From Variovorax sp. EL159 (GTDB lineage Bacteria; Pseudomonadota; Gammaproteobacteria; Burkholderiales; Burkholderiaceae_C), in contig NZ_FMUJ01000003.1 in the NCBI RefSeq assembly GCF_900100965.1, positions 1-64,000 of the forward strand: a stretch of 64,000 nt of DNA, given 5' to 3'. Below are positions 17,276 to 27,014 of the stretch, in pieces. The notes under the pieces were generated by a model. It did no database searches. It was not told the DNA's origin and saw only the letters and a program-made list of their open reading frames with translations. Position 1 is the first letter of the stretch; every line of letters begins with the position of its first letter. The position numbers and the translations under genes are program-made.

Positions 17276-19264
17276 TCAGGCGGCCAGTGCTTCCAGTTGA
17301 TCCGAAAGGGCCAGCCAGCGTTCTTCGAGGCGGCCGATTTCGTCGTTGATCGCCTTCAGGCGCTTGCCCGCTTCGGCGATCTCGGCCGGTGGCAGCGGCT
17401 GTGCCAGCCGTTCCTCCAGCGCGGTGCGTTCGGTGCCGGCCGCGGCCAGGCGTTCGTCGATCTGGGCGATCTCGCGCTTGATCGGCTTGGCCTGGTCGCT
17501 GCGCTGCTGGCGCTCCTGGGCGTCCTGCTTGCGCTGCTGCGGTGCTGCTGCTGCAACCGGCGCGGCTGCAGCAGCGGCTGCGGCGGTCTCGGCCTCGCGC
17601 ACCGCGACCTTCGCCTCTTCGCGCAGGCGCTTGGCTTCGTCGAGCAGGTAGCGCTGGTAGTCGTCGAGGTCGCCGTCGAAGTCGCCGACCACGCCTCGGC
17701 CCACGAGCCAGAACTCGTCGCACACCGAGCGCAGCAGGGCTCGGTCGTGGCTCACCAGCATCAGCGTGCCCTCGAACTCGTTGAGCGCCACGGCCAGGGC
17801 CTCGCGGGTGGCCAGGTCCAGGTGGTTGGTGGGCTCGTCCAGCAGCAGCAGGTTGGGGCGCTGCCACACCATCATCGCGAGCACAAGGCGGGCCTTTTCG
17901 CCGCCGCTCATGGTGCCCACGGGCTGCTTGACCATGTCGCCGCTGAAGTTGAAGCTGCCCAGGTAGCCGCGCAGCGCCTGTTCGCCCGAGGGCTCCTTGG
18001 CGTTGCCGCCCATCTCGCGCGCCAGGCGCACCATGTGTTCGAGCGGGTTGCTGCCGGGGTGCAGCACGTCGAGCTCCTGCTGCGCGAAGTAGCCGATGTT
18101 CAGGCCCTTGCCTTCGGTGACCTGGCCCGCCAGCGCACCCATTTCGCGCGCGATGGTCTTCACCAGCGTCGACTTGCCCTGGCCATTGGCCCCCAGGATG
18201 CCGATGCGCTGGCCCGCCAGCACCGAGCGGTTGACGCCGCGCAGGATGGTCTTGGGCTCTTCGCTCTCGACAACGTAGCCGAAGCTCGCGTTGCTGATCG
18301 ACAGCATCGGATTGGGAATGTTGCCCGGCTCCTTGAACTCGAAGCTGAAGTCGGCTTCGGCCAGCAGCGGCGCCACCCGTTCCATGCGCTCCAGCGCCTT
18401 GACCCGGCTTTGCGCCTGCTTGGCCTTGCTGGCCTTGGCCTTGAAGCGGTCGATGAACTTCTGCAGATGGGCGATCTTGTCCTGCTGCTTGGCGAAGGCC
18501 TGCTGCTGCTGCTCCATCTGCAGCGCGCGCATGTCCTCGAACTTGCTGTAGTTGCCGCCATAGCGTGTGAGCTGGGCGTTGGCGATGTGCAGGGTGACGT
18601 CGGTCACGGCATCGAGAAACTCGCGGTCGTGGCTGATGACGATCATGGTTCCCGGGTACTTCTGCAGCCAGGCTTCGAGCCAGACGAGCGCGTCCAGGTC
18701 CAGGTGGTTGGTGGGTTCGTCGAGCAGCAGAAGGTCGCTCGGGCACATCAGCGCGCGGGCCAGCTGCAGGCGCATGCGCCAGCCGCCCGAGAAGCTGTTG
18801 ACGGGCTGGTCGAGCTCGTGCGACTTGAAGCCCAGCCCCAGGATCAGCGCCTGTGCGCGCGGCACGGCGTCGTGCTCGCCGGCATCGGCCAGGTCGGTGT
18901 AGGCGTGGGCCAGCTCCATGCCGATGTCGGCATCGTCGGGGTTCTCGGCGTAGGCGGCCTCGATGGCTGCCAGCGACTCGCGCAGCTCGGCCAGGCGGGT
19001 GTCGCCGCCCACCACGAAGTCGGTGGCCGACTCCTCGGTTTCGGGCATGTTCTGCGCCACCTGGGCCATGCGCCACTGCTTGGGCACCGAGAAATCGCCG
19101 CCGTCTTCGTGCAGCGTGCCATTGAGCAGGGCGAACAGGGTCGACTTGCCGGCGCCGTTGCGGCCCACCAGCCCGACCTTCTCGCCGGGGTTGAGGGTGA
19201 CGGTGGCGCCGTCGAGCAGAACCTTGGCGCTGCGGCGAAGAATGACGTTTTTGAGAGTAATCAT
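17276..19264 (-). CDS. ABC-F family ATPase (Uup/YheS-like translation factor)
   Basis: A 662-residue soluble protein with two ABC cassettes and no membrane segments. The first Walker A is GRNGAGKST near 33-41, with signature FSGGW and LLLDEPTNHLDLDAL. The second Walker A is GANGQGKST, with signature MSGGEKARL and LLLDEPTNHLDLATREAL. The linker between cassettes (about 240-310) is the charged Gln/Lys-rich P-site tRNA-interaction motif of ABC-F proteins. A C-terminal coiled coil with an Ala-rich hinge follows. ABC-F proteins act on the ribosome. The length and C-terminal extension resemble YheS/Uup. The start at MITLKNV is chosen by family alignment; the open frame continues upstream without support. 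Confidence 0.9.
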   Translation of the reverse strand: MITLKNVILRRSAKVLLDGATVTLNPGEKVGLVGRNGAGKSTLFALLNGTLHEDGGDFSVPKQWRMAQVAQNMPETEESATDFVVGGDTRLAELRESLAAIEAAYAENPDDADIGMELAHAYTDLADAGEHDAVPRAQALILGLGFKSHELDQPVNSFSGGWRMRLQLARALMCPSDLLLLDEPTNHLDLDALVWLEAWLQKYPGTMIVISHDREFLDAVTDVTLHIANAQLTRYGGNYSKFEDMRALQMEQQQQAFAKQQDKIAHLQKFIDRFKAKASKAKQAQSRVKALERMERVAPLLAEADFSFEFKEPGNIPNPMLSISNASFGYVVESEEPKTILRGVNRSVLAGQRIGILGANGQGKSTLVKTIAREMGALAGQVTEGKGLNIGYFAQQELDVLHPGSNPLEHMVRLAREMGGNAKEPSGEQALRGYLGSFNFSGDMVKQPVGTMSGGEKARLVLAMMVWQRPNLLLLDEPTNHLDLATREALAVALNEFEGTLMLVSHDRALLRSVCDEFWLVGRGVVGDFDGDLDDYQRYLLDEAKRLREEAKVAVREAETAAAAAAAAPVAAAAPQQRKQDAQERQQRSDQAKPIKREIAQIDERLAAAGTERTALEERLAQPLPPAEIAEAGKRLKAINDEIGRLEERWLALSDQLEALAA

Positions 19265-19444
19265 GAAATAGGAACCGTGGGGGCGATTATCCCGTCCGGC
19301 CCTTGGCGGCCTGGCGCGAAGGGGCAAATGGGGACATCACCCGATGAAGGGGGCGCAGCAGTGGCTGCGAAATCCGGCCCGATGGCCGGCTGAAAAAAAG
19401 AGGCTTGGGCGGGCGCAGCTAACGCACGCCGGCACAGGCCACCG

Positions 19445-20323
19445 TCATGGCCGCGCGAGCGACGCGAGTGCCGCCCGGGTCACGAGCAGGACCTGGTCTT
19501 CGCCTGCCGAGGTTTCGAGCCACACCACTTCGAGCTGCGGAAACGCAGCCTCGAAGTAATCGCGTTCGTTGCCGATCTCCAGCACCAGCACCGCCTGCTC
19601 GCTCATGCGCGAGGGCGCGTCGGCGAACAGCCGGCGCACGAAATCCATGCCGTCGACGCCACCGGCCAGCGCGAGTTCGGGCTCGGCGCGATATTCGGCG
19701 GGCAGGGCGGCCATGCTCGCGCTGTTCACGTAGGGCGGGTTGCACAGCACCAGGTCGTAGGGGCCGGCCAGCTTGGCCAGGCCATCAGATTCGACCAGCT
19801 TCACGCGCGCATCGAGTTCGTGCCGGGTGACGTTGATGGCTGCCACTTCGAGCGCCTCGACCGAGAGGTCGGCCGCGTCCACGGTGACGTCCGGGTAGGT
19901 CAGGGCCGCGATAACGGCAAGGCTGCCATTGCCGGTGCACAGGTCGAGCACGCGTTGCGTGTGCGGGCCAAGCCAGTAGTCGATGCTGCCATCGGCGATC
20001 AGTTCGGCAATGAAGCTGCGCGGCACGATGGCGCGCTCGTCCACGTAGAAAGACACGCCCTGCAGCCAGGCCTCTTTCGTGAGATAGGCGGCGGGCTTGC
20101 GCGTGGCGATGCGCTCGTCGATCAGCGCGACGACCTTGCCGGCGTCGGCCGGCGACACGGGCTTGTCGGCCACCGCGTCGATGTCGTCCAGCGGCAGCTT
20201 CAGGCGCCACAGCACCAGCCAGGCGGCTTCGTCGAAGGCATTGGCCGTGCCGTGGCCGAAAGCCACGCCGGCATCAGCCAGGCGCTGGGCGCCGGTTTCG
20301 ATCAGCTCGATGACGGTGCTCAT
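19445..20323 (-). CDS. prmB: Ribosomal protein L3 N5-glutamine methyltransferase
   Basis: A 292-residue class I SAM methyltransferase of the HemK/PrmB group. The SAM loop is [13 protein letters not shown] (around 127-137) and the glutamine-binding NPPY motif is at 195-198. The N-terminal helical domain is as in PrmB. It methylates a glutamine of ribosomal protein L3. PrmB is favoured over PrmC because of the CTGNGSLA loop and the [17 protein letters not shown] stretch typical of PrmB. Its ATG overlaps the dapE stop by 4 bp, so it is translationally coupled in the dap cluster. Confidence 0.9.
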   Translation of the reverse strand: MSTVIELIETGAQRLADAGVAFGHGTANAFDEAAWLVLWRLKLPLDDIDAVADKPVSPADAGKVVALIDERIATRKPAAYLTKEAWLQGVSFYVDERAIVPRSFIAELIADGSIDYWLGPHTQRVLDLCTGNGSLAVIAALTYPDVTVDAADLSVEALEVAAINVTRHELDARVKLVESDGLAKLAGPYDLVLCNPPYVNSASMAALPAEYRAEPELALAGGVDGMDFVRRLFADAPSRMSEQAVLVLEIGNERDYFEAAFPQLEVVWLETSAGEDQVLLVTRAALASLARP

Positions 20324-21498
20324 CGGGCGAGCGCGGCGTCGAGCTGCTTGAGCGTGCGCACGTAGATGTTTTTGAGCGTCTCGATCTCGGTCACGTCGAT
20401 GTGCTCGTCGATCTTGTGGATGCTGGCGTTCACCGGGCCCAGTTCGACCACCTGCTTGCAGATCTTGGCGATGAAGCGCGCGTCGCTGGTGCCGCCGCTG
20501 GTCGACAGCTCGGTCTCGATGCCGGTTTCTTCGCGGATGGCGCCCTGCACCGCCACCACCAGTTCGCCGGGCGTGGTCAGGAAGGGCAGGCCGCCGACGG
20601 TCCAGGCCAGCGTGTAGTCGAGGCCATGCGCGTCGAGCACGGCGTGCACGCGCTGCTGCAGCGACTCGGGCGTGGATTCGGTCGAGAAGCGGAAGTTGAA
20701 GTCGATCACCGCGCTGCCCGGAATCACATTGCTCGCGCCGGCGCCCGAGTGGAAATTGCTGATCTGCCAGCTGGTCGGCTGGAAGTAGGGGTTGCTCGCG
20801 GCGTCCCAGCCGCCGGCGGCGTTGATGGCCACCAGTTCGGCCAGCGCGGGCGCCACTGCATGCACAGGGTTCTTCGCCAGGTGCGGGTAGGCGATGTGGC
20901 CCTGCACGCCCTTGACCGTGAGCTTGCCGCTCATGGTGCCGCGGCGGCCGTTCTTGATCATGTCGCCGCAGCGCTCGACGGCCGTGGGCTCACCGACGAT
21001 GCAGTAGTCGATGACTTCTCCGCGCGCGGCCAGCGCATTGCAGACGATGACGGTGCCGTCGACGCCGGGGCCTTCTTCATCGCTGGTGAGCAACAGGGCC
21101 AGCGTGAGCCTGGGCTCGGGCGTGGCCTGCAGGAACTCTTCGATGGAGGTCACGAAGGCGGCCACCGAGGTCTTCATGTCGCAGGCGCCGCGGCCGTAGA
21201 GCTTGCCGTCGCGGTGCGTGGGCGTGAACGGGTGGCTGGTCCATTGCTCGACCGGGCCGGTGGGCACCACGTCGGTGTGGCCGGCGAACACCAGCGTCTT
21301 GGTTGCGGCCGTTCCGGCCGGGCGGCGCACCGCCCACAGGTTGGTCACGCGAAAGTCGGCCGGGCCGCTTTCGATGGTTTCCAGCGTGAAGCCCAGTTGC
21401 GCCAGCCGCTCGCCGAGGATCTGCTGGCAGCCCGCGTCGTCGGGGGTGACCGAGGGGCGCGAGATGAGTTGTTCGGCGAGCTGGAGCGTGCGGGACAT
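20320..21498 (-). CDS. dapE: Succinyl-diaminopimelate desuccinylase
   Basis: A 392-residue M20 metallohydrolase that removes succinate from N-succinyl-LL-diaminopimelate in the lysine/peptidoglycan pathway. Motifs include [16 protein letters not shown] (metal His and Asp), [32 protein letters not shown] (catalytic Glu pair), [18 protein letters not shown] and SGGTSDARF. The length is typical of the family. It is followed by prmB with an ATGA overlap and preceded by the PilU-like gene. The dapC and dapD genes on the same strand make up the succinylase branch. Confidence 0.96.
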   Translation of the reverse strand: MSRTLQLAEQLISRPSVTPDDAGCQQILGERLAQLGFTLETIESGPADFRVTNLWAVRRPAGTAATKTLVFAGHTDVVPTGPVEQWTSHPFTPTHRDGKLYGRGACDMKTSVAAFVTSIEEFLQATPEPRLTLALLLTSDEEGPGVDGTVIVCNALAARGEVIDYCIVGEPTAVERCGDMIKNGRRGTMSGKLTVKGVQGHIAYPHLAKNPVHAVAPALAELVAINAAGGWDAASNPYFQPTSWQISNFHSGAGASNVIPGSAVIDFNFRFSTESTPESLQQRVHAVLDAHGLDYTLAWTVGGLPFLTTPGELVVAVQGAIREETGIETELSTSGGTSDARFIAKICKQVVELGPVNASIHKIDEHIDVTEIETLKNIYVRTLKQLDAALAR

Positions 21499-21523
21499 CG
21501 GAGAAAAGCCGGAAAGGCTGGGT

Positions 21524-22672
21524 TCAGAACTTCACGTCGAGCGTGATGTCGGTAAAGGTGGGTTCGTCGACCTGGTCCGTGAGGTTGCGGTCGTCGGCTT
21601 GCGGCTTGGGAGCGGCGCGGTTCTGCAGGCGCCACAGCAGGTTGGTGGGCGAGTCGGACTGGGCCAGGCCTTCTTCGCGCGTCACGCGCTCTTCGATGAT
21701 GAGGCGCGCGATGTCTTCCTCGAAGGTCTGCGAGCCTTCGGCCATTGATTGCACCATGGCCTCCTTGACGGCGGAGAAATCACCCCTTTCGATCAGCTCG
21801 GCCACCAGCGCGGTGTTGAGCATGACTTCGAGCGCCGGCACGCGGGCGCCGGCCGGCGTGCGCAGCAAGCGCTGCGACACCACGGCACGCAGCGCCGAGC
21901 CGAGGTCGCCCAGCATCGTGGGGCGCACTTCGACAGGGTAGAAACTCAAAATGCGGTTGAGCGCGTGGTAGCTGTTGTTGGCGTGCAGCGTGCTCACGCA
22001 GAGGTGGCCCGATTGCGCATAGGCAATCGCGGCGCTCATGGTTTCGCGGTCGCGGATTTCACCGATCTGGATCACGTCGGGCGCCTGGCGCAACGCGTTC
22101 TTGAGCGCGACCTGCAGCGAGGCGGTGTCGCTGCCCACGTCGCGCTGGTTCACCAGCGACTTCTTGTTGGTGTAGGTGAACTCGATCGGCTCTTCGACCG
22201 TGAGGATGTGGCCGCTCGCGTTTTCGTTGCGGTAGTCGAGCATCGAGGCCAGCGTGGTGGTCTTGCCCGCGCCGGTGGCGCCCACCATCAGGATCAGCCC
22301 GCGCTTTTCCATGATGAGCGTCTTGAGGATGTCGGGCAGGTTCAGGTCGGCAAAGCTCGGGATCTTCGAGGCGATATGCCGCACCACCACCGCGTAGCTG
22401 CCGCGTTGGCGCATGGCGCTGATGCGGTAGTTGCCCGCGCCTTCGAGGGCGATGGCCACGTTCAGCTCGCCCGTGCTTTCCAGCTCCTGGATGCGCGCGG
22501 CAGGCACCACCTCGGCCAGCAGCGCAAGCGGCGCCGCGGGCGGCAGCACCTGCGCGTTGATGGGCACGCAGTTGCCGTTGATCCGGATCTGCACCGGAGA
22601 GTGGGCCGAGAGGTAGATGTCGGAGGCCTTGCGCTCGGCCATCAAACGAAGAATTCGCTCCATCATGTTCAT
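21524..22672 (-). CDS. PilT/PilU-family type IV pilus retraction ATPase
   Basis: A 382-residue secretion ATPase. The N-terminal PAS-like part begins [20 protein letters not shown]. Walker A is GATGAGKT (131-138), the Asp box includes [18 protein letters not shown], Walker B is [11 protein letters not shown] and the His box is [13 protein letters not shown]. The sequence resembles PilU more than PilT in its N-terminus and extended C-terminal tail (inference). It would power or modulate pilus retraction in twitching or DNA uptake. It sits inside the lysine-biosynthesis run between dapD and dapE, away from any other pilus gene in the window. Confidence 0.9.
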   Translation of the reverse strand: MNMMERILRLMAERKASDIYLSAHSPVQIRINGNCVPINAQVLPPAAPLALLAEVVPAARIQELESTGELNVAIALEGAGNYRISAMRQRGSYAVVVRHIASKIPSFADLNLPDILKTLIMEKRGLILMVGATGAGKTTTLASMLDYRNENASGHILTVEEPIEFTYTNKKSLVNQRDVGSDTASLQVALKNALRQAPDVIQIGEIRDRETMSAAIAYAQSGHLCVSTLHANNSYHALNRILSFYPVEVRPTMLGDLGSALRAVVSQRLLRTPAGARVPALEVMLNTALVAELIERGDFSAVKEAMVQSMAEGSQTFEEDIARLIIEERVTREEGLAQSDSPTNLLWRLQNRAAPKPQADDRNLTDQVDEPTFTDITLDVKF

Positions 22673-22739
22673 CGGTCTCTCTCCTCGGGTGCTGTTTTTC
22701 TAAGGGGAAGGATCAGTCGTGGCGCAAGGCCGGCTGCGA

Positions 22740-23573
<834 letters not shown>

Positions 23574-23620
23574 GGAGAAAGTCTCGGGTGAAAAATGGGG
23601 CAGGGAAGCGGGGCGAAGGG

Positions 23621-24841
23621 TCAGCGGCGGCCGTCTTTGACGAAGCGGACGATGCGTTCGGCGGCTTCGACGCATTCGGCCGTTTCGGCCACCAGCGCCA
23701 TGCGGATGCGGCCTTTGCCTGGGTTCGCAGGATTGGCGCCGTGCGCCGTATCGCGGGCCAGATAGCTCCCCGGCAAAACCGTCACATTGTATTGAGCGTA
23801 GAGCGCGCGGGCGAAGGCTTCGTCGTCGCCAGCCCACACTTCGGGCACGCCGGCCCAGAGGTAGAAACTGGCGTCGGGCAGGCGCACGTCGAGCACGGGT
23901 TCGAGCAGCGGCGTGACGGCCGCGAACTTGGCGCGGTACTTGGCGCGGTTCTCGATCACGTGCGCTTCGTCGCCCCAGGCCGCGATGCTGGCGGCCGCCA
24001 CGGTGCCGCTCATGGCGCTGCCGTGGTAGGTGCGGTAAAGCAAAAACTTCTTGATGATGGCCGCGTCGCCGGCCACGAAGCCGCTGCGCAGGCCGGGCAC
24101 GTTGCTGCGCTTGGACAGCGAGGTGAGGGCGATCAGGTTCTTGAAATCCGGTCGGCCGAGCTTCACCGAGGCCTCAAGGCCGCTGAGCGGGGGCTCGTCG
24201 CGGAAGTAGATTTCGCTGTAGCACTCGTCGGCCGCGATCACGAAGCCGTGGCGGTCGGACAGGTCGAAGAGCTTCTTCCATTCGTCCAGGGCCATCACGG
24301 CACCCGTGGGGTTGCCCGGCGAGCAGACGAACACCAGTTGGGTGCGGGCCCAGATGGCCTCGGGCACGCTGTCCCAGTCGACCGCGAAGTTGCGCGACGG
24401 CACGCTGGGCACGTAGTACGGCTCGGCGCCCGAGAGCAGCGCGGCACCCTCGTAGATTTGATAGAACGGGTTGGGCGACATCACCACCGGCTGCGGCGAG
24501 ACGGTGGCGTCCACCACGGTCTGGGCCAGCGAGAACAGCGCCTCGCGCGAGCCGTTGACGGGCAGCACCTGCGTGGCCGGATCGAGCGCGAGGCTGTAGC
24601 GGGTCTTCAGCCAGTCGGTGAAGGCCGTGCGCAGTTTCAGGTCGCCTGCGGTGGCGGGGTAGGCGGCCAGCGAGCCGAGGCTGGCGCTCAGTGCTTCCTT
24701 GATGAAGGGGGGCGTCGCGTGCTTGGGCTCGCCGATGCCAAGGCTGATGGCCGGGAACTCGGGGTTGGGCGTGACGCCCGCGAACAGTTGCTTCAGCCGC
24801 TCGAAGGGATAGGGCTGCAACCTGGAAAGCAAGGGATTCAT
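23621..24841 (-). CDS. dapC: N-succinyldiaminopimelate aminotransferase
   Basis: A 406-residue fold-type I PLP aminotransferase. It has [15 protein letters not shown] near the N-terminus, [12 protein letters not shown] and the PLP-lysine motif [15 protein letters not shown]. The start [19 protein letters not shown] is the usual DapC N-terminus; the frame is open 21 bp further. It makes N-succinyl-2-amino-6-oxopimelate interconvert with the diaminopimelate derivative. The presence of dapD 47 bp downstream makes DapC the firm assignment over other aminotransferases of the family. Confidence 0.93.
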   Translation of the reverse strand: MNPLLSRLQPYPFERLKQLFAGVTPNPEFPAISLGIGEPKHATPPFIKEALSASLGSLAAYPATAGDLKLRTAFTDWLKTRYSLALDPATQVLPVNGSREALFSLAQTVVDATVSPQPVVMSPNPFYQIYEGAALLSGAEPYYVPSVPSRNFAVDWDSVPEAIWARTQLVFVCSPGNPTGAVMALDEWKKLFDLSDRHGFVIAADECYSEIYFRDEPPLSGLEASVKLGRPDFKNLIALTSLSKRSNVPGLRSGFVAGDAAIIKKFLLYRTYHGSAMSGTVAAASIAAWGDEAHVIENRAKYRAKFAAVTPLLEPVLDVRLPDASFYLWAGVPEVWAGDDEAFARALYAQYNVTVLPGSYLARDTAHGANPANPGKGRIRMALVAETAECVEAAERIVRFVKDGRR

Positions 24842-24951
24842 GCCCGGGATTATCGGTGACACCTGTTACCGCTCCCGGCGAAGCGGCTACTGACAAATGT
24901 CAGCGTCGTGGCCCCGACCACCAGTCGACCACATGGGCCGACTGATCGGTA

Positions 24952-25590
24952 TCAGGTCGCGCTGCGCCGGTAGAAGGCCAGCGAGCCGGCCAGCGCCAGC
25001 AGCATGCCGCCGCACGCACGGTCGATCCAGCGCGTGGCCGACACCGTCAGCAGACGGATCGCGCGGGCTCCGACGAAGGCGTAGGCCAGCATCACCGTCA
25101 TGTCCAGGCCCGCGAAGATCACGGCAATGATCAGGTACTGCGGCGCTTGCGCAGCCGAAGGGTCGATGAACTGCGGCAGCAGCGCCGAACAGAAGATGTA
25201 GCCCTTGGGGTTGGTCACCGCCACCAGGAAGGACTTGAAGAAGATCCGGCGGCTTTCGCCCGCCGTCACCGACGCGGCGGCATCGGCGGTCGGCAACTGG
25301 AAGCCGCCCTTGGAGCGCAGCATGCGCAGCCCGAGCCACGCCAGGTACACCGCGCCAACCCACTTCAGCATCGAGAACCAGAACTCCGACGCCGCCAACA
25401 GCGCGCCGAGGCCGAGTGCCACGGCGCCGACCAGCACGAAGTCCGACAGCACCGCGCCGAGCATGCCCGGCAGGGCCCGCCGCACGCCGTGCCGCGAGCC
25501 GTTGCTGAGCGCGAGCAGCACGGTGGGGCCGGGCGTGGCGATGGCGGCGAAGGCCACGATGGCGAAGAGCAGGGCGGTGGCGAGCGTCAT
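24952..25590 (-). CDS. LysE/RhtB-family amino-acid exporter
   Basis: A 212-residue membrane protein with about six hydrophobic segments and the LysE signatures FAAIATPGPTVLLALSNGSRHG and KSFLVAVTNPKGYIFCSALLPQF. These proteins export amino acids. It lies just upstream of dapC and 37 bp downstream of argA, in the same direction, so lysine, arginine or related substrates are plausible from context only. The ATG start agrees with the family N-terminus. Confidence 0.9.
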   Translation of the reverse strand: MTLATALLFAIVAFAAIATPGPTVLLALSNGSRHGVRRALPGMLGAVLSDFVLVGAVALGLGALLAASEFWFSMLKWVGAVYLAWLGLRMLRSKGGFQLPTADAAASVTAGESRRIFFKSFLVAVTNPKGYIFCSALLPQFIDPSAAQAPQYLIIAVIFAGLDMTVMLAYAFVGARAIRLLTVSATRWIDRACGGMLLALAGSLAFYRRSAT

Positions 25591-25627
25591 CGGGGCAATC
25601 TCCTTCGTCGGGGTTTTCAGCGGTTCG

Positions 25628-26974
25628 TCAGATCTTCTTGACCAGCACCTGGCTCTTGCGGTCCCAGTTGTACTTGCGCTTGCGCGCTTCGGGCAGCCAG
25701 TCGGGGTTGACCTGCTGGAAGCCGCGCTTGAGGAACCAGTGCATGGTGCGCGTGGTGAGCACGAAGATGCTTTCCAGGCCCATGGCCTTGGCGCGGTGCT
25801 CGATGCGCTTGAGGATGCGCTCGCCGTCGCCCTGCGACTGCGATTGCGGCGACACGGTCAGCGCCGCCATCTCGGCCGTCTTCGCCTCGGGGTAGGGGTA
25901 GAGCGCCGCGCAGCCGAAGATCACGCCATCGTGCTCGATCACCGTGTAGTGGCCCACGTCGCGCTCGATCTCGGTGCGGTCGCGCTTGACCAGCGTGCCG
26001 TCGCGCTCGAAGGGCTCGATCAGCTGCAGGATGCCGCCGATGTCGTCGACCGAGGCTTCGCGCAGGCTTTCGAGCTTTTCGTCGATCACCATGGTGCCGA
26101 CGCCGTCGTGCACATAGATCTCGAGCAGCAGCGAACCGTCGAGCGCGAAGGGCAGGATGTGGTTGCGCTCCACGCCGGCCTTGCAGGCCTTCACGCAGTG
26201 CTGCAGGTAGAAGGCGGTGTCGGTCGGGCGCTGCGCGGGCGGCAGCGAGGCGAGCAGCTTTTCGGCGGCGTCCAGCGGCAGCTCGGTGTCGATCGGGTTG
26301 TCCTCGCTCTCGGGCAGCTCGCTGTCCATGCGGATACCCGGGATCTCGGTCAAGAAGATCAGCTTGTCGGCCTGGATGGAAATGGCGACGCTGGTGGCGA
26401 CCTCTTCCATCGTCAAGTTGAAGGCCTCGCCGGTGGGCGAGAAGCCGAAGGGCGACATCAGCACCATCGCGCCGAAGTCGAGCGTGCGGCGGATGCCGGC
26501 TGCGTCGACCTTGCGCACCAGCCCCGAATGCTTGAAGTCGACGCCGTCGACCACGCCCACGGGGCGCGCGGTGATGAAGTTGCCCGAGATCACCCGCACC
26601 GTCGAGCCGGCCATCGGCGTGTTCGGCAGGCCCTGGCTGAAGGCGGCTTCGATCTCGTAGCGCAACTGGCCGGCGGCCTCTTGCGCGGAGTCGAGCGCCA
26701 CGGCGTCGGTAATGCGGATGCCGTGCGAGTACTGCGCCTGGTGGCCCTTGGCGGCCAACTGCTCGTTGACCTGCGGGCGGAAGCCGTGCACCAGCACGAT
26801 CTTGACGCCCATGCTCTGGATCAGCGCCAAGTCTTGCGCGATGTTCTGCAGCTTGCCCGCCGCAATGGCCTCGCCCGCCAGCCCGACCACGAAAGTCTTA
26901 CCGCGATGCGTGTGGATGTAGGGCGCGACCGAGCGGAACCAGGGCACGAAGGTGAAATTGAAGACGGTGGACAT
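25628..26974 (-). CDS. argA: Amino-acid N-acetyltransferase (N-acetylglutamate synthase)
   Basis: A 448-residue protein from the ATG at 26974; an in-frame ATG at 26995 is also possible. An N-terminal amino-acid-kinase-like domain contains FVVGLAGEAIAAGKLQNIAQ and IVLVHGFRPQVNEQL. A C-terminal GNAT domain contains MAALTVSPQSQSQGDGERIL and IFVLTTRTMHWFLKRGFQ. It acetylates glutamate in the first step of arginine synthesis and is normally feedback-inhibited by arginine through the kinase-like domain. It follows the AAA/M41 gene by 40 bp and precedes the LysE-type exporter. Confidence 0.94.
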   Translation of the reverse strand: MSTVFNFTFVPWFRSVAPYIHTHRGKTFVVGLAGEAIAAGKLQNIAQDLALIQSMGVKIVLVHGFRPQVNEQLAAKGHQAQYSHGIRITDAVALDSAQEAAGQLRYEIEAAFSQGLPNTPMAGSTVRVISGNFITARPVGVVDGVDFKHSGLVRKVDAAGIRRTLDFGAMVLMSPFGFSPTGEAFNLTMEEVATSVAISIQADKLIFLTEIPGIRMDSELPESEDNPIDTELPLDAAEKLLASLPPAQRPTDTAFYLQHCVKACKAGVERNHILPFALDGSLLLEIYVHDGVGTMVIDEKLESLREASVDDIGGILQLIEPFERDGTLVKRDRTEIERDVGHYTVIEHDGVIFGCAALYPYPEAKTAEMAALTVSPQSQSQGDGERILKRIEHRAKAMGLESIFVLTTRTMHWFLKRGFQQVNPDWLPEARKRKYNWDRKSQVLVKKI

Positions 26975-27014
26975 GGGGCGTGATTGTGCATTCATGGAGC
27001 GAGATTTGCCTGAC

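Noticed and set aside
19265..19444. GC-rich hairpin with nearby A-run after prmB as a terminator
   Set aside because: The A-run lies on the wrong side for a minus-strand T tail, and on the plus strand no T-run follows the stem.
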